Shown here: in pieces, positions 1 to 12,490 of the stretch
Layout of the letters: each line of letters starts with the position of its first letter
Numbering within the stretch: the stretch's first letter is position 1
Assembly: GCA_013397865.1 (NCBI GenBank)
Contig: VZTI01003651.1
Location: 295,890-359,889, forward strand
Source of the DNA: Struthidea cinerea
Taxonomy: Eukaryota > Chordata > Aves > Passeriformes > Corcoracidae
Direction of reading: 5' to 3'
Length of the DNA stretch: 64,000 bases
Notes under the pieces: generated by a model
Databases searched by the model: none
What the model was told of the DNA's origin: nothing
The model's input: only the letters and a program-made list of their open reading frames with translations
Program-made: the position numbers and the translations under genes

Positions 1-3000
1 AGTTGTTGAAGTGTCTCTTGGTATCTTGGTATGTTTGCAGAGCACTTCTTCGGAAGCGTTTTGTTCTTTGCGATAGGACTGGAGAAGCCTTGGTTGGACG
101 TGCTATTTTTTTCCCAGTTCCTTCGTGTTAGGGACAAAAAAAAAACAGAGCTCTTTTTGGGGGTGGGGAAGGAAGAAGGAAGAGGAAATGAAGGTTTAAG
201 CATGTTTATGGAGTCGGGTCTTGTCTCAATTTGTTCAAGTAACACTGGGAGTGTGATTCGGTGGTTTTTAAGTACAAAATGTTTATGAACAAAAACTGGG
301 GAGATTTAAACTTTGTAGGGAGGAAAGTGTTAAACTGATGGCCAGCGAACGCGGGTCTGGGAGACGCTGCCTACGTCCCTCTGCTTCAAACTAGTGGGGA
401 TGGAGGGAAGGAAAAAAGAAAACACTGGGGAAAAATACCCCTCCAATTTGCATGAATGATGCCACGTAAAATACCGGAGCGAGGAATTGTGCTCTGCAGA
501 CGATCTGTGGGCTGGCGAAAGCCTGAAGTGCCTGCTCGGGTCCCGTGATATGACTCGCTCATTTCTGCAGGGCTCATCAGGTACAGGCTCTGCTTCCTTC
601 CTGGGATGGTGCAGCTGGCATTTGATTTCCTCCATGGATGGGAGAGGAGGAGTCCTGTGCAGTTTTTTTCCCCGAGATGATTGCATTTTCTTTGGCCTTG
701 CTGTACCCTGCCTCATTAGTAGGAACTGCATCTATATTTATTTACCATTATACCGTGTCCCTTGGGAAGTGGGGTGTAGTTTGGAGTAGGTATATATGGA
801 TTTATCACTCCTAACATTTTTTTTCCTCCGATCATGCTAGGACCAAATCTGTCAACAGCAGAGAACAAACTTAATTTATTTCTGTGTTTTGCATCTCCCT
901 TTTTAGCATTTCTTTTCCAAATTGCTGAGAAAACATCTCTGAGGCGGAGAGAGGGAAGAAGGAAGGAAGGGATGGGAAATGTTGTTTGTGCAGGGATGCA
1001 TTTGTTATCTGCATGTCTGGGGAGCACCGGGCTCGGGAAGGGCAGGGTTTGTTTCTGCATGTGAAAACTGGGCTTTGGGAATGTTCTTTTCCCTTACGTG
1101 AAGATTATTCTTTAGCCCCGCGACAGCCACAACTTTTTCTGTCTGGTTGACAGAATTATCAGACGAGCCTGGGCAGGAGGCTGGGAACAAGGAACTTGTG
1201 TTTCGCTCCGCGCTGCCTATTCTTCCTCCCCTTGTTCCCTTAGCACCAGTGCAAGCACCAGAACAGGCATCAGCATTTTTACTCCTGTGTCATCCCACCG
1301 TTCCGAGCAGAGCAGGTCTAGACGACATTGTGGTATGCAGGCTGCCAGCTGGGTTACAGGAATGCTACTCTAGGTGAAACGGCAGAATTTTTAAGGAGGG
1401 GTAAGGAAATCTGGGAGAAAATCCTGGGTGGATGAGGCCTGGTTATCTCTAGAATGGCTTTTCTGAGCGGTCTCGAGCAATCCTCTGGATTTGTTGACCT
1501 TTCTGGACAACGTGCATCTCTCTAGCATTGTGATTCTGATAATTCCACGGAGTTAGTAGCTGCTGTCAGCTGCAGGAAGCTTATTATTAAGGCAGTGTCT
1601 GCGTGGGTCTTGCTGGTCTCTTACAAAGGGATATTAAAAGTTCGTGGCTGTGCAGTGTTTTGAAAACTAAATTATTATGAAGTGTTTACTTTATAGTGAT
1701 AATCCATAGGTTCATGGGAGTGTTTGGTATGTTTTTTGATTGCTGTCTGGATTTGGGAAAATAGTGGGGCTCTGACTTTCATTTTTAAAAGTAATTTACT
1801 TTTTAATAAAATGCATTTTTATTAAGCATGACTGTCAGGAATTGTTCTGTCGTTAACTTTTGGGACTGCTCTTTTTGTGTTGTGTGTCAGTGGGGCAGGG
1901 GTGAAATTCGGGTCTTTGGGTGGGGAATTGGGAGAATTAACGAAACTGAACCATGAGAACGGAGGAAGCTGTACTATTCCTTATACCAGGGGATCTGGGA
2001 AGATGTTTGGTTGTATATGTTAGAAAACAAATGAATTTTCGGGAAACAACAGCACATTTTAATCTAAAGAAAGCAACTTGTGCTTCACAGTGATTTCTGT
2101 GCAGAGCTTTTAAGGACATTACAGAATGACAGGCTACAGTATTGGCATCTGTAGCAAATCTTTATCTTCAAAGTTTAGAATTTGAAATCAAAATACTGTC
2201 AGCTTAAGAATCTCACTGCAAAAAAAAAAAATAAGATGCCTTTGTTCCTCCTGTCGATAACTTCATGCAGCTTTGATTCTAAAGTCCCTGAAGTTGATTT
2301 CATGTTATACTGATTTTAACAGAACGGGTTGGATTCTGCATACATGTCCTCGTGGGATTGGGCTTTAATTATACCTATGCTGATAATATGATTTTGTGGG
2401 TTATCAATGCAGAGAGACCAATGCTGTGATTACAGCGGGGTTTTTAGGACATAATGAGGAGAATTTGACTTTTTGTGGGAGGGGGTCTAGCTCACAACCC
2501 TAAAGCTGGTTTTTTTTGTAAGATTAGTAATAAACTGTATTTTAGCATTCTGATACTCCTTTATTGACTACAGCTCCCTTCTGACTTGTATTAAATTAGA
2601 ATGGCTGGGTAGCAAAGTATCCTAAGAGTTTGTATTTGAACACTCGGTCATGCAAACGGGTTGTGTGGTAGCTGTGAATGCAGTTCCCAGGGTGAATGCT
2701 AAAGATAAGTGTTTTGACAAATGCTTTTAATTTGGGGAACAGTATGAGCAAGAATGACAGGATATGAAAAGAAAGTGCTATTTTTCGTCTTGCAGGTGGC
2801 AAACCAAGGTGTAGAGGGATCAACTTGCCCAGGTTCCTACAGGGAGTCTGCAGCAGAATTCGCAATCAGTCTGTGATCTCACGGGTTTGTCAGGGCTTTA
2901 ATCAGTTTTTCTTCCTTCCCTCATTAATTGGCTAACTTTGACATTTTGAAAATAACATCTAGAGATTATTTCTCTTTTCTCCAGTTTCAAACTTTATCGC

Positions 3001-3590
3001 CTGAAGTTTTTTTTTTCTCATTTTCAGTCAAGCCTTGAAAACACAAGGTTGGAAAACTTGATCTGAGCAGCACCTCCCTGACATATGATACTATCTCGAA
3101 ACAGCCCCTGACAAGTGAACCCTCTCATTGAAATCATGTGAGGAATTTTATTACTCAACTCTGAAGATCTTCTGGGGGAAAGGATGTTGCAAACTATTAA
3201 CTATGTGGTCTTCATTGCAAGTTGGCAGATAAAATGTTCTTACGTGTTTGAGGCTGTCATGTGGTCCATAGCCAGAAGTAGAGAATCAGCTTTGTAGTCG
3301 CTGACCAAATGAAAATTTCATCTTGTCACTGTGAGAAACACATTTATTTCTGTGTTGTGCCTGCAGATTTCAAGTGAATATATCTCTTTCTTTAAACATG
3401 CTCTTGGTTACATTCTTCCCCTCTGGACTGGGCGCTCACACAGCGTTAGCCTGGGTCATATGAGCACGTGGAGAAGCTTTTATCCTTGATAACCTTACAA
3501 TGTCTGTTGGGTTTGGGAAGCTCCTGTTCTTTGCTGTTGCAGTTGGGTTTAGCAGAGGCTTGGCGTTGGTGCAGGCTCCCTGTGTGACAC
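1..3590. other. Non-coding, mildly CpG-enriched left edge
   Basis: CpG dinucleotides are relatively frequent near 340-560, 1020-1220 and 1290-1330 and scarce afterwards, suggesting the shore of a CpG island outside the window. The rest is ordinary AT-rich sequence with a short A-run at 2220-2231. None of the short open frames here shows a known domain. Confidence 0.5.
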
Positions 3591-3596
3591 TGCTGA

Positions 3597-3715
3597 GCGC
3601 AGGGCTCGTGTCACAGTCCCGGAGCCGCTGCTGTGACAATTATGGCGTCGTAAAGCCCAACCTAATCAGGGCTGATCGATTTACGGCCGTAGCTCGTGTG
3701 GTGGCTGGTGCAGCG
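3597..3715. promoter_or_regulatory. CpG-rich patch, possible regulatory element
   Basis: About eleven CpGs occur in roughly 120 bases (for example GGCGTCG and TACGGCCGTA), well above the surrounding sequence where CpG is strongly depleted. TACGGCCGTA is a 10-base palindrome. No TATA box or known exon is visible. It could be an enhancer, an unmethylated spot, or chance. Confidence 0.3.
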
Positions 3716-3779
3716 TGGCACCAAAGGCTCCCACTTGATCGTTCTGGCCCAGCTACTGCCCTCCTTTGCTGTTCTGTGA

Positions 3780-3925
3780 CACAACAATACCTTGTACCTC
3801 TGTTTGTAAATCTCCAGAGCTGCTTGACAGAGGTGTTGGTGTTTTACAAGTGGAGAAACCGAGGCACAAGGGCCGAGTGACTCATGTAAGGTCACGGACT
3901 GAGGCAGTGGCACTTAAACACAGGT
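3780..3925 (+). mobile_element. MIR/CORE-SINE-like ancient repeat relic
   Basis: The stretch GTGGAGAAACCGAGGCACAA, then GAGTGACTCATGTAAGGTCAC and CAGTGGCA, follows the order of the conserved MIR/AmnSINE-type signature (GAGGAAACTGAGGCAC, AAGTGACTTGCCCAAGGTCAC, CAGTGGCA). The upstream bases around TTTGTAAATCTCCAGAGCTG also resemble the body of amniote SINEs of this type. It is highly diverged, so old. Confidence 0.6.
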
Positions 3926-3954
3926 GTCTCTGGCACTTAAACACAGGTGTCTCT
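3909..3954. repeat. 23-bp perfect tandem duplication
   Basis: The 23-base unit beginning GGCACTTAAACACAGG occurs twice head to tail (3909-3931 and 3932-3954) with no mismatch, so the duplication is recent. It sits at the end of the SINE-like relic. Confidence 0.95.
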
Positions 3955-4200
3955 TCCCCATCTGTTGCACTTTCCATCTGTGATATATTGGTGTACAGTA
4001 AGCCTATAAGGAATTTATTGGCTGGTCATCTAATGTGCACATTAAGAATACCTAAGTCCAGACTTTTTTTTTTTTATGGTGATGGGAGGATTTCCCACTC
4101 ACTTCTGTGGCTTGACACTTCTCATCCTTATCTACTCAGTTAATTTTCTTGCTTTTAAATCCATTATATTCCACCCCCCATCAGGCCAAAAGCAAACTTT

Positions 4201-4248
4201 CTCCCAAGACTGTGAGAGATGCCCCTCCCAAGACTGTGAGGGATGCCC
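4201..4248. repeat. 24-bp tandem duplication
   Basis: The 24-base unit beginning CTCCCAAGACTGTGAG occurs twice (4201-4224 and 4225-4248) with one A/G difference. Confidence 0.95.
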
Positions 4249-5684
4249 TTCTTTCTTGCACTGCTTTTCTTCTGCTTCATTTAATAGGATTTTTTTGGTG
4301 TTGGACTTCAGATCTATCTCAGGAATGCACAAGCATGTTTGTCATTTGTTTTGCTTCAGCCCCATGTTAATGCAGACACCAGCAGGTTGAACAATTACTA
4401 TTTTGATGTGCTTTATTAAGAATGAAAAGAAATAATCTATAACTGGTTATTCTCCCTGTCTGTGTGGAGATTTCCCTTTCCCAATTCTAAATCAAAGCTG
4501 CAGGCAGAGTCTGAAGTTAAAGTCTGCTCTTAAAACTGGGAACTGCCGTAGTGCTCCTGACAGAGTGTGCTCTGCTTTATCTTCCCTGTGCAGCCAGCCA
4601 GGAGCTGTGGAAGGTCAGTTCACTTCTTCCTACAGAATTCCACTCGGAACGTTCACTTCATCATTTCATCTTGTGTTCAGTGCAATTACCAGCCTGAAAC
4701 TTAGTACCAAGCAGAGCCCTTCCATCAGGTTGTACATGAGTACACCTAAATCACTTCTGTAATACAGCTTGACAAGGATCCCACTTCCTGTGTGTCCGTA
4801 GAATGCTGGCAGGTAGTGCTTCCAGTCTCTATTTGCCCAATGGGTGGAGTGTTGCTTCCAGGGAAGAGTTTCTTCCAGCCTGAGGAAACAAATTTTGACA
4901 CCTGCTTCATGCATAGAGGTGGCATTTTTTTTGTTCTCCATATGTACAAGATGTATTTTTAAGCTGTATTAAATTTACATGAATCCCATTCGCTGCTGTG
5001 GTGGTAGATGAGATCTTAACATTGGGTTAAGGAAGGAATTTACAAGCCAGGCATAAAAATTATATTAATTATGTTTGGCTCTGCCTCCAGCTGAATCCTG
5101 CTTGTCCTGAGTTCCTGGTATCGGTCTTCTCCCCACTTCTGAACTTAATATTTAAGAAGTCTTTTTTTCTTTTCACTTCCTTAGAATTTTTAAGTTCAGT
5201 AGCAGGATAACTACCACTGAAACAATAGTGTAGGCTACTCTTTCAGGGCCTTGTGAACAGCCAGTTTTGTTCTTCTGATAAGCCCTTGCCCTATCAATTG
5301 GGAAGTGCAGCATATAGTAATTTCCTGCATTTCGAGCTGCCCGTTTCTTCTGAGCTCTGAGGCAAGCACTGAATCTGCTTTTTGTTCTTGCCGTGGCACT
5401 GTAGTACTGATGGCAGCAGAAAGCAGTTAGTTAGTTCATCAAATACAAGCGCTGTTCCTGCTTGGATATTTATTCTGACCTTTACTTTGGACAGTTTCTC
5501 TGCCATGATCAGATTCTCTGGTTACAATGTCAGCTTTCACCACAAATCTCTTTGTGATTTAACTGGCAGCATTTGGGGGTTTGAGCAACTGGGTGTGCTC
5601 TGACATGGAAGTGGTGCTCGAGTGTTAGAAAGTTCTTCCTGGCAATGAAATTTCCTTTCTAGGCTCTGCCATAGGTTTTATTTT
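4249..5684. other. Intronic stretch with nothing recognisable
   Basis: This is AT-rich sequence with stop codons in all frames at short intervals. I see no repeat family, RNA gene or splice-bounded coding segment. Confidence 0.5.
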
Positions 5685-5785
5685 ATGACCCAGGGCAAAC
5701 TTTTTGACTTGCCTGTGTTCCAGTGTGGAATATGGAAATAATCCTTTCAGGGCTGTTGAGATGCTTTTATGTTTAAGAAGTATGT
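5685..5785 (-). mobile_element. MIR-like SINE relic, reverse orientation
   Basis: TGACCCAGGGCAAACTTTTT, then TTCCAGTGTGGAATATGGAA, ATAATCCTTTCAGGGCTGTTG follows the reverse MIR order (TGACCTTGGGCAAGTCACTT, CAGTTTCC...AAATGGGGATAAT, CTCATAGGGTTGTTG). It is strongly diverged. Confidence 0.55.
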
Positions 5786-8700
5786 GGAGATTCTTGGCTG
5801 GCTGCTAGTGAGTGCTGCTGCTCTTGGGAGTATAAACCTGGGTGTCAGGAGTGTAGTCATCCAGAATGAGAACTAGGTATTTAAGCTAATACTGATTTTT
5901 TTCATGCCCCAGGTGGGAGGGGTGAGTAGCTGATCCGGGTTTTCCCCACTAAATTGTATCACACGTGGTTTCCAGACATCTTAGTCGGTCATTCCCTGTT
6001 TGTATTTCATGGGAGTTCCAGCTGTTTAGTGATAAGTCTGAAAAAGAGGGAACTTGCTCAACTTGAAACTTACTCCTCCTTCTTTAATTTCCTGATCCAC
6101 AGAAATTGAGTGATGTTAACATATTGGAGATTCATAAAATTTAAGGCGAGAACAGATAATTAAATTGCCTTCCCTGATATGTTTTATATGCTTTGTATCA
6201 CAGGCCTTTAAATTTTAATCATTTACTCTGAAACTGAGATCAGTAAATGATGTTTGGCTAAAAACAATTTGAAAGCTTTCCAGCACTGAGTGTCCATCAC
6301 TGGTAATTTCAGGCTCATCACTTCTCTTGGTAGTTGTAAGTGGCTGATTTCTAATTTGAATTAGTCTAAGTTCTGCCGCTGGTTCTTGTTAGGATTTTCC
6401 TGACAAGATTAGAGCCCTTTAGTATCCAGGACTTTCTTGCCATGAAGGTACTTACACTCTGTAATCAAGTTACTTGATAGATAAGGAAACAGAGTTGAGC
6501 TTTTAAGTCTCACTCTGAGGCATTTTCTCCAGCAGTCAGATCATCCGGTGATTCTTCATGCTCTCCGTTTATTTTTAACATTGTGGAGACCAGAAACGGT
6601 GCCCGTTGCAGCCTGTGTCTGATCCATACCAAATTCTGAGGTGCCTTTAGCCCTTTCTGCTGCACAGCCATTGAAAAGGTTCCCAGGAGCCCTTTTGCAC
6701 AGGGAAATCCTGTTCATGAGCCTCGCTGCCCCAGCACTGACATTCTTTACTCTAGTAAAGTCTGCCATTTAGTAGTTACAGTCTGCATTTTTTAGATTAT
6801 AAATTAGCCTTTGTATTCTGATGGGTTTGGCTTTCCTGAGCTAACTTAAGGCAGATTTTCAGGCTCTTTTCTCCTGCTGTCCTTTCCTCCTCATAATGTC
6901 CTGTTGTGCTACAGCCCTGGTGTCACTCACAGATTTTTATCTGCAGTGATAAAAATGTTGAACTGCATCAGACCTTAAATTTAGTGACAAAAAAAAATTA
7001 GCATGATGCAATCCCAGGAAGTAGATTAAGAACTGGCTGACTGACAGCTCTCGGATACCGAGCAGCCGATGTGGGTTTCCACCAGAACTAGAGTACGCTC
7101 CGTGCGTGTGCTTGACTCTGCTCAACTCCATTTGTAATCTCAAAAGGACAAAGTTAGTCCTTTATCAAGTCTTTTGCCGTTAAAACGTGCTGACTGGCAC
7201 TACCGGTGTCCTTGTTCTCGTAATTCTTTACTGGGAAAACACAGATTTTTCTTTTCCTGTTCTTTGCCTGGATGGATACCTAGCTTACAGATTTGCAGAT
7301 TTGCTCCATCCCCTTGCTGAGTATTGGCAAAATAGGAACACCCACCTGGCCTGGGGTGAAAGGCCTCTTTGGTGCATGGGTTTTAGGCTGATTGAAATGT
7401 TTCTCTGCTAATGGATTTGCTGGGAATCGTCTTATATTGCTGGTGAATTAGAAGGTGCTTCATGTGACAAAGGCATGTTGCCCCAATCTACAGAAGACTG
7501 TTCCCAGTACTCTCAGTAGTTTTCCCTTCTGCCAGAAAGCTACTGGGGTTTAAATTTTATTAATGGTACAGTATTTGTTTTTTATACTTGAGTCTTGCAC
7601 TTTTGTTGTTAAGAGAAGCATCCCAAGGCCTTCCGTTTCTGGATGTCCTGAAGTGTAAAACGGCAGCGCTTTTGGGGTGGTTGTGGCACATGCGCTGCCT
7701 GATCCCACGGCATTGTGGAAGTGATGAACTTCCAACCTTTACAAGCAGCTACTTCTGAAGACACTTGTGAATTACCCTTTGGTTCATGGGCATTATTCTC
7801 ATAAATACTGGTGTCACTCCTCTGTCACACTCAAGTAAATTCTGATTTATTCATAGCACTGTGCCTTCTTGCTTTTTGTTAAAAATGCAGCTGCCTTCGC
7901 TTGCTGGCTGTTCCCTTGAATTTCCCTTTTCCTGTCCCAAACTGCTTTAGCTGTTACTCCCTCGGTGTTGCAGCTGTAATCAGCAGTGCACAGGAATGTT
8001 GTCTTCTGCAGTATTTTTGCCATTGATTTTTAGGATCCTGGATAATATGGGATCTTGAAACCAAACCTCTTTTAAATACTACTAACAAGAAAAAGTGAAA
8101 TGTGTGGTGCTTTGGGTTGTTCCTTTTTTTCAAGGTGGATGTTTTTAAGGATTTGCTCCCTGAGAAAGTCCCTATTTTGAAACCTGCAAATTCCAGTCAG
8201 ATAAATGGCAGAGAGGTCGGGCGAGTATCTAAAGTTTGGGATGTCTGCTTCCTTTCTGGATATCGGTTGGGAAGCTGGCCACAGCGATAGGCTTTGAGGA
8301 GAGATTGGGAAAGGGGAAGAAAGGGGAGAGCGCTGAGGCTCAGGATCTTGGAGGCTGGGAACCACTGTGGAAGCAGCTGTGCCATTTGTACTCCTGCTGT
8401 CTGAGGTGTGGAAGTCAAAGGCAAGTGATAGGGACGCAAAGCTGTGGAGTTCTGGTGGACATGGATGTTTCGTGTCATGGCAGCCTCTGAGCTCAGCCAG
8501 CAGCTGTCCTGCCTCCTGGTTAAATCAGGATCCGATTTTCCTGTTCCTCTGCTGTCTTCTTGCAGGAGTTGTTTATTGACTGAAATTGTTTCCATATGGC
8601 TGCAATGTAGAGCTTGATTACATTAAACGTGGTGCTTTCCTGTGGCATTGCAGTGCTATGGAAAGATCATCGCTCTCTCTCTCCCCTTCCAACCTCCCCT

Positions 8701-9219
8701 TCCTCCATAAAACCTTGGGCTTGGAACATGGAACTTGTTTAGGTATTATCTTCTTTCCCCTCTGAGGCTTGTAAAACTGGGATCCAGATCTTTTTTGGGT
8801 TGTTGTATTTGATTGTTTAGGTGGGTTACCTTGGCGTATAAATGACTCATAAAATAGTTAAAATGAAGATTATAAAGTCGCTGCAGTTTGAGAGCAGTGC
8901 TGGAGCTGGGCCTCCAGGGTGTTAAACACTGAACAAGCAGAAAAGAGTCTCTGCTCCCAAAGAGGTTTGGGACAGTCCATTTGGATTGTATTTGTTGACA
9001 CTAGTGATCAGTTTAAATGCTGCTCCAGGAAGGTGTTAAAATTCCTGTACTCTGGATGCTAGAAGGCCAGATTCCCTGCTTATCTGGAGCCTGGAGGCTG
9101 TGTCCAGTTTGTGGGAAACAGATCTGTTTAATGGCAAATGGATGCATCTGGATCTTTGATAAGAATAAAAGCTGATTGTTGGCTAAGTTGGCTGATAAAA
9201 CCAGCAATAAAGCATCTCT
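5786..9219. other. Intronic stretch with nothing firm
   Basis: A weak MIR-like segment may lie at about 6470-6515 (AGATAAGGAAACAGAGTTGA), and CpGs are mildly clustered at 7050-7110. No coding or RNA gene is supported. Confidence 0.45.
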
Positions 9220-9295
9220 ACCTTCTCTTTTTAATTATACCTAAATTGGAGTGTATAACCTTCTCTTTGTGATTACACCTAAACGTGAGTTTATA
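9220..9295. repeat. 38-bp tandem duplication, diverged
   Basis: Two adjacent 38-base units beginning ACCTTCTCTTT and ending TATA (9220-9257, 9258-9295) differ at about seven positions, so this duplication is older than the two near 4 kb. A third unit may begin at ACCTG (9296). Confidence 0.9.
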
Positions 9296-10464
9296 ACCTG
9301 AATTCAAAATTTGGTTTCTTGTTAAAAAAAGTTTTCTATTTAAATAGGTTAAAATACATAAATGCCTTTTTCTAAAGCCTAAGCCTTTTGCTGTAATGCT
9401 TCTGTTTCTTGTAATGGACCCTAACAGAACCTAGGGTGTACAATATAAATACTGTATTTCTCCTGCCAATATCTCAAATCAAGTCAAACCAGTGGAGTGG
9501 AGGTTGTCACTCTTGGCTGAGCACACGGAACCAGAGTCTGATGAAGCAGTAAACCTGGTTTTTGACAGAAGTAGCCTCTTCTGCATGTGCATAGATTATA
9601 TTTCCTTTATTTCTGTGTATTCAGATAGTTCGTATCACAGCCTGTTTAATTCAAAACTGAGAAACCATTTGGGAGCTGTAAATGCCGAAATACTTGTTTT
9701 CCTCCCCTAACATAAGGTGGAAAAAAGAACAATGAGGGAGGAGATTCACTAATACTGAAATCTTTCCGTGGAGGACACAGCAAGGTTCAATTCATTTAAT
9801 AAAGAGAATTCATTTGTTTTCACTAAAGCATTTTAAAATGCAAACCATGTTTCTGTAACCCTTTTATGCGTCCTGCACCTATGATGTATCATTCAAGATT
9901 AATAAAACTGTAATACATAAAAGCTGGCATTTAAAAATTGTTTTATAAACAGTCTGGCTAATAACCCAGAGTGGAAACCGGAATGCAGGTATGCTGCTCT
10001 TCAGGCCCTTGCGTGGCTAGAGGATGAAGCTCCAGGGTTTTTTTTTTTTTTAATTTAATGGAAAATGAAAGCTTTAAGGGAAGATTTAGGCCCTGACCAC
10101 GGGGTATCCGGTGATGTTCAGGGTGGTCACTCTGAGGTGTCCGTGGCTCAGGGAAAGGCTCAATGAATGTCCCTCTATAAATGTCCCTCCTAATTTAGAG
10201 GTGTCTGACTCGTGAGCTGGCAGGTAAAAGGGAGACAGTGATCGTGGAGTTATTGTGGCCATCTCCTCTGCTTGTCCTTAAAGGAATTGCTGCTGTCCAG
10301 TGCTTGGAGCAAAGGATGTGGGCACCTTTCCGAATTGGGATATTGCAAGTCTTAAAATTGTGGGAGCTGCCTCCCTTCAGCCCACACTGAGGCACCACAC
10401 TTAAGGAGGGTGCATTTAAAACCTGTCATTCTGCTTTGTGTTTCAAGATTGCTATTTGTCCAGC
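9296..10464. other. Intronic stretch with nothing recognisable
   Basis: AT-rich sequence including a T-run at about 10040. No feature is supported. Confidence 0.5.
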
Positions 10465-10678
10465 ATTTCCAATATCAGGAAGAATTTCCTCATGGAAAGG
10501 GTGGTCAGACATTGGAGGGGGCTGCCCAGGGAGGTTTGGAGTCCCCATCCCTGGAGGTGTCCAAGGAACATCTGGATGTGGCACTCAGAGCTCTGGGCTA
10601 GTGACAAGGTGGGGATCGGTCAGAGGTTGGACTCTGATCTCTTTGGTCTTTTCCAACCCAAATGATTCTGGGATTTTT
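10465..10678 (+). mobile_element. CR1 LINE 3' fragment
   Basis: This is a 5'-truncated CR1 copy with the order ATCAGGAAGAATTTCCTCATGG, GGCTGCCCAGGGAGGTTTGG, GGAGGTGTCCAAGGAAC, GGTCTTTTCCAACCC and tail AATGATTCTGGGATT. It contains the end of the reverse-transcriptase frame and the 3' UTR. It belongs to the CR1 group with the TTTTCCAACC 3' end. Confidence 0.9.
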
Positions 10679-12435
10679 TTGTTTTTTTGTGGATCCTTTG
10701 ATGGATGGCTTGTACACATTGTGAGGAGAGAATTTCCCACAAAAGGCTGGGGATCCTGCAGCTGGATGCCTGCAGATCCTGATTTATCTGGAAAACCTAC
10801 TCCCTCCCTCTTTTGCAAAATGCTGTGGGAAAGATATCCTGGAGAAACCTTAGTTTTCTTCTGTCCCTCACACAACCCACTGTGGCTATGTGGGAGCAGA
10901 AATTAAGGACATTTAATTTTAAGTGTTGTCATCGTCACAGAAAGTCACAATTTATCTTTCCTTCTCCCTGTCACAGAGCTTGTCTGTGCTACTTCTCACA
11001 CATCAGAGCTGCTTTCTGCTTCTTACCCACTGCAGGACCAGCTAAAACAAAAATAAAACTTCCCTCCTTTGAGCCCCTCCAGAGCTGCCTTCAAGGAGCA
11101 GCTTTACACTAATGAAGTTTAGTTCGTTTGCCAGTTACTTTTCAGTGATTTCCAGAACTGCTGAAACACGATGAGTTGGTGAAGACTCTCTGGTGTATTA
11201 TGTGTGAGCTCAGATATTTGAATATGGAATAGACGAGTACTAAATATCTGCAATTTCCATTAAATTTCGATATCTTTTAGGGATGAGTCCTTAAAACAAG
11301 CTCTTACTGACGTTAGAGGCAGTGGGATTGCTCTCTGTTGGCTCTCACAAGAACTGAACTGGAACTATATAGTGGATATTTTCTTTTTAATTAGCAGATC
11401 ACTGAGTTCTAGGTCCTTTCATATTGAAGAATAATTAATTCTCCGTTGTTTTTGCTTTTGACAGACTTTTACTGTCAGCCTTCCAGAGGAGACGCTGGCC
11501 CTCCCTCCAGTTATTTGACAAAACAATTTACTGTGAGCAGCCTTCCCCCCACTCCTCATGGCAGAAATTTGCCTCTGGTGTCCTTCTGGGTGCTGCTTCC
11601 CAGCTCTGCTTTATGCATCTCTTCCAGCTCAAACCTGCGCAGGGATGGGATTGAAACACTTAAACTCCCCTTGCCCACTCTGAAAAATGCCACAGTGCTG
11701 GCCTTCCAGTGAGCAGCGTGTGTTAAATGTCCTGCAAATCACTGGATGAAGAGGATGATCCTTCAGTTTTCTTCTAATGAGAATGAATTCTGAGAAGGCT
11801 GCAGGCTCAGGGCAATGCTGCCATTGCAGTATTATCAGTACGTTTTGGCTGCAAATGTGATTTCTTTTTTCTTTAATATTAAAGGGAGGGGTTATGACTT
11901 CTGAGCTATAATTGTGTGGAGACATTACTTGGGCAGACCTCCTAAACTCTCCTGCGTTAATTTGGATGTGCTGGATACGAGCTCTGTGCTCTTAGAGCCG
12001 CTGAGGAGAGTCTTGGACCGTGACTGGTGTTTGCAGAAAGCAGAGAAATTGCAAATTATGTGTTTTGATGCTGCACCTCAAATTTCTCTTGCTTGTTTTC
12101 CCTGCTACTGTTGATGGTCTTTCTTTTGTATCCGTTCCCGTGCCATTTGCAGTCACAGTTCCCAGTTCTAAACTTTGCTTAAACCCAGTTTTGACTAACT
12201 TTTCAGTTTTGGCCTTAGCCACCAAGCAAAAGCGATTTAGCAACGTTCTCTGAGGTTTCAGAAACCACCCTGCTGGGCCATCCCTACCCCATGGCTCTGA
12301 GACTGCTGGGCTTCATAGGAAGATGTATTTTTGTAGTCCAGTCATTACCCCAGCACCCACCTAAATCCAGGTGGATCATCATGTTCCTGCACAGTTATTT
12401 TTGGAGCAATTGGACTGGAAAATTGCACTTTAGGG
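10679..12435. other. Intronic stretch with nothing recognisable
   Basis: No repeat family or gene recognised. The short open frames on both strands have no known motif. Confidence 0.5.
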
Positions 12436-12490
12436 GGGGTTAGACTGGACAAGCTTGGGAGGTGCTGTCCAACCTCTGCAGCTCTGTGGT
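12436..12490 (+). mobile_element. Possible short CR1 3' end
   Basis: GGGGGGTTAGACTGGACAAG followed by TGCTGTCCAACCTCTGCAGC and TCTGTGGTATG resembles the terminal bases of a CR1 copy (GGTTGGACTAGATGA, CCTTCCAACCTCT, ATTCTGTG). It is very short, so chance similarity is possible. Confidence 0.4.
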
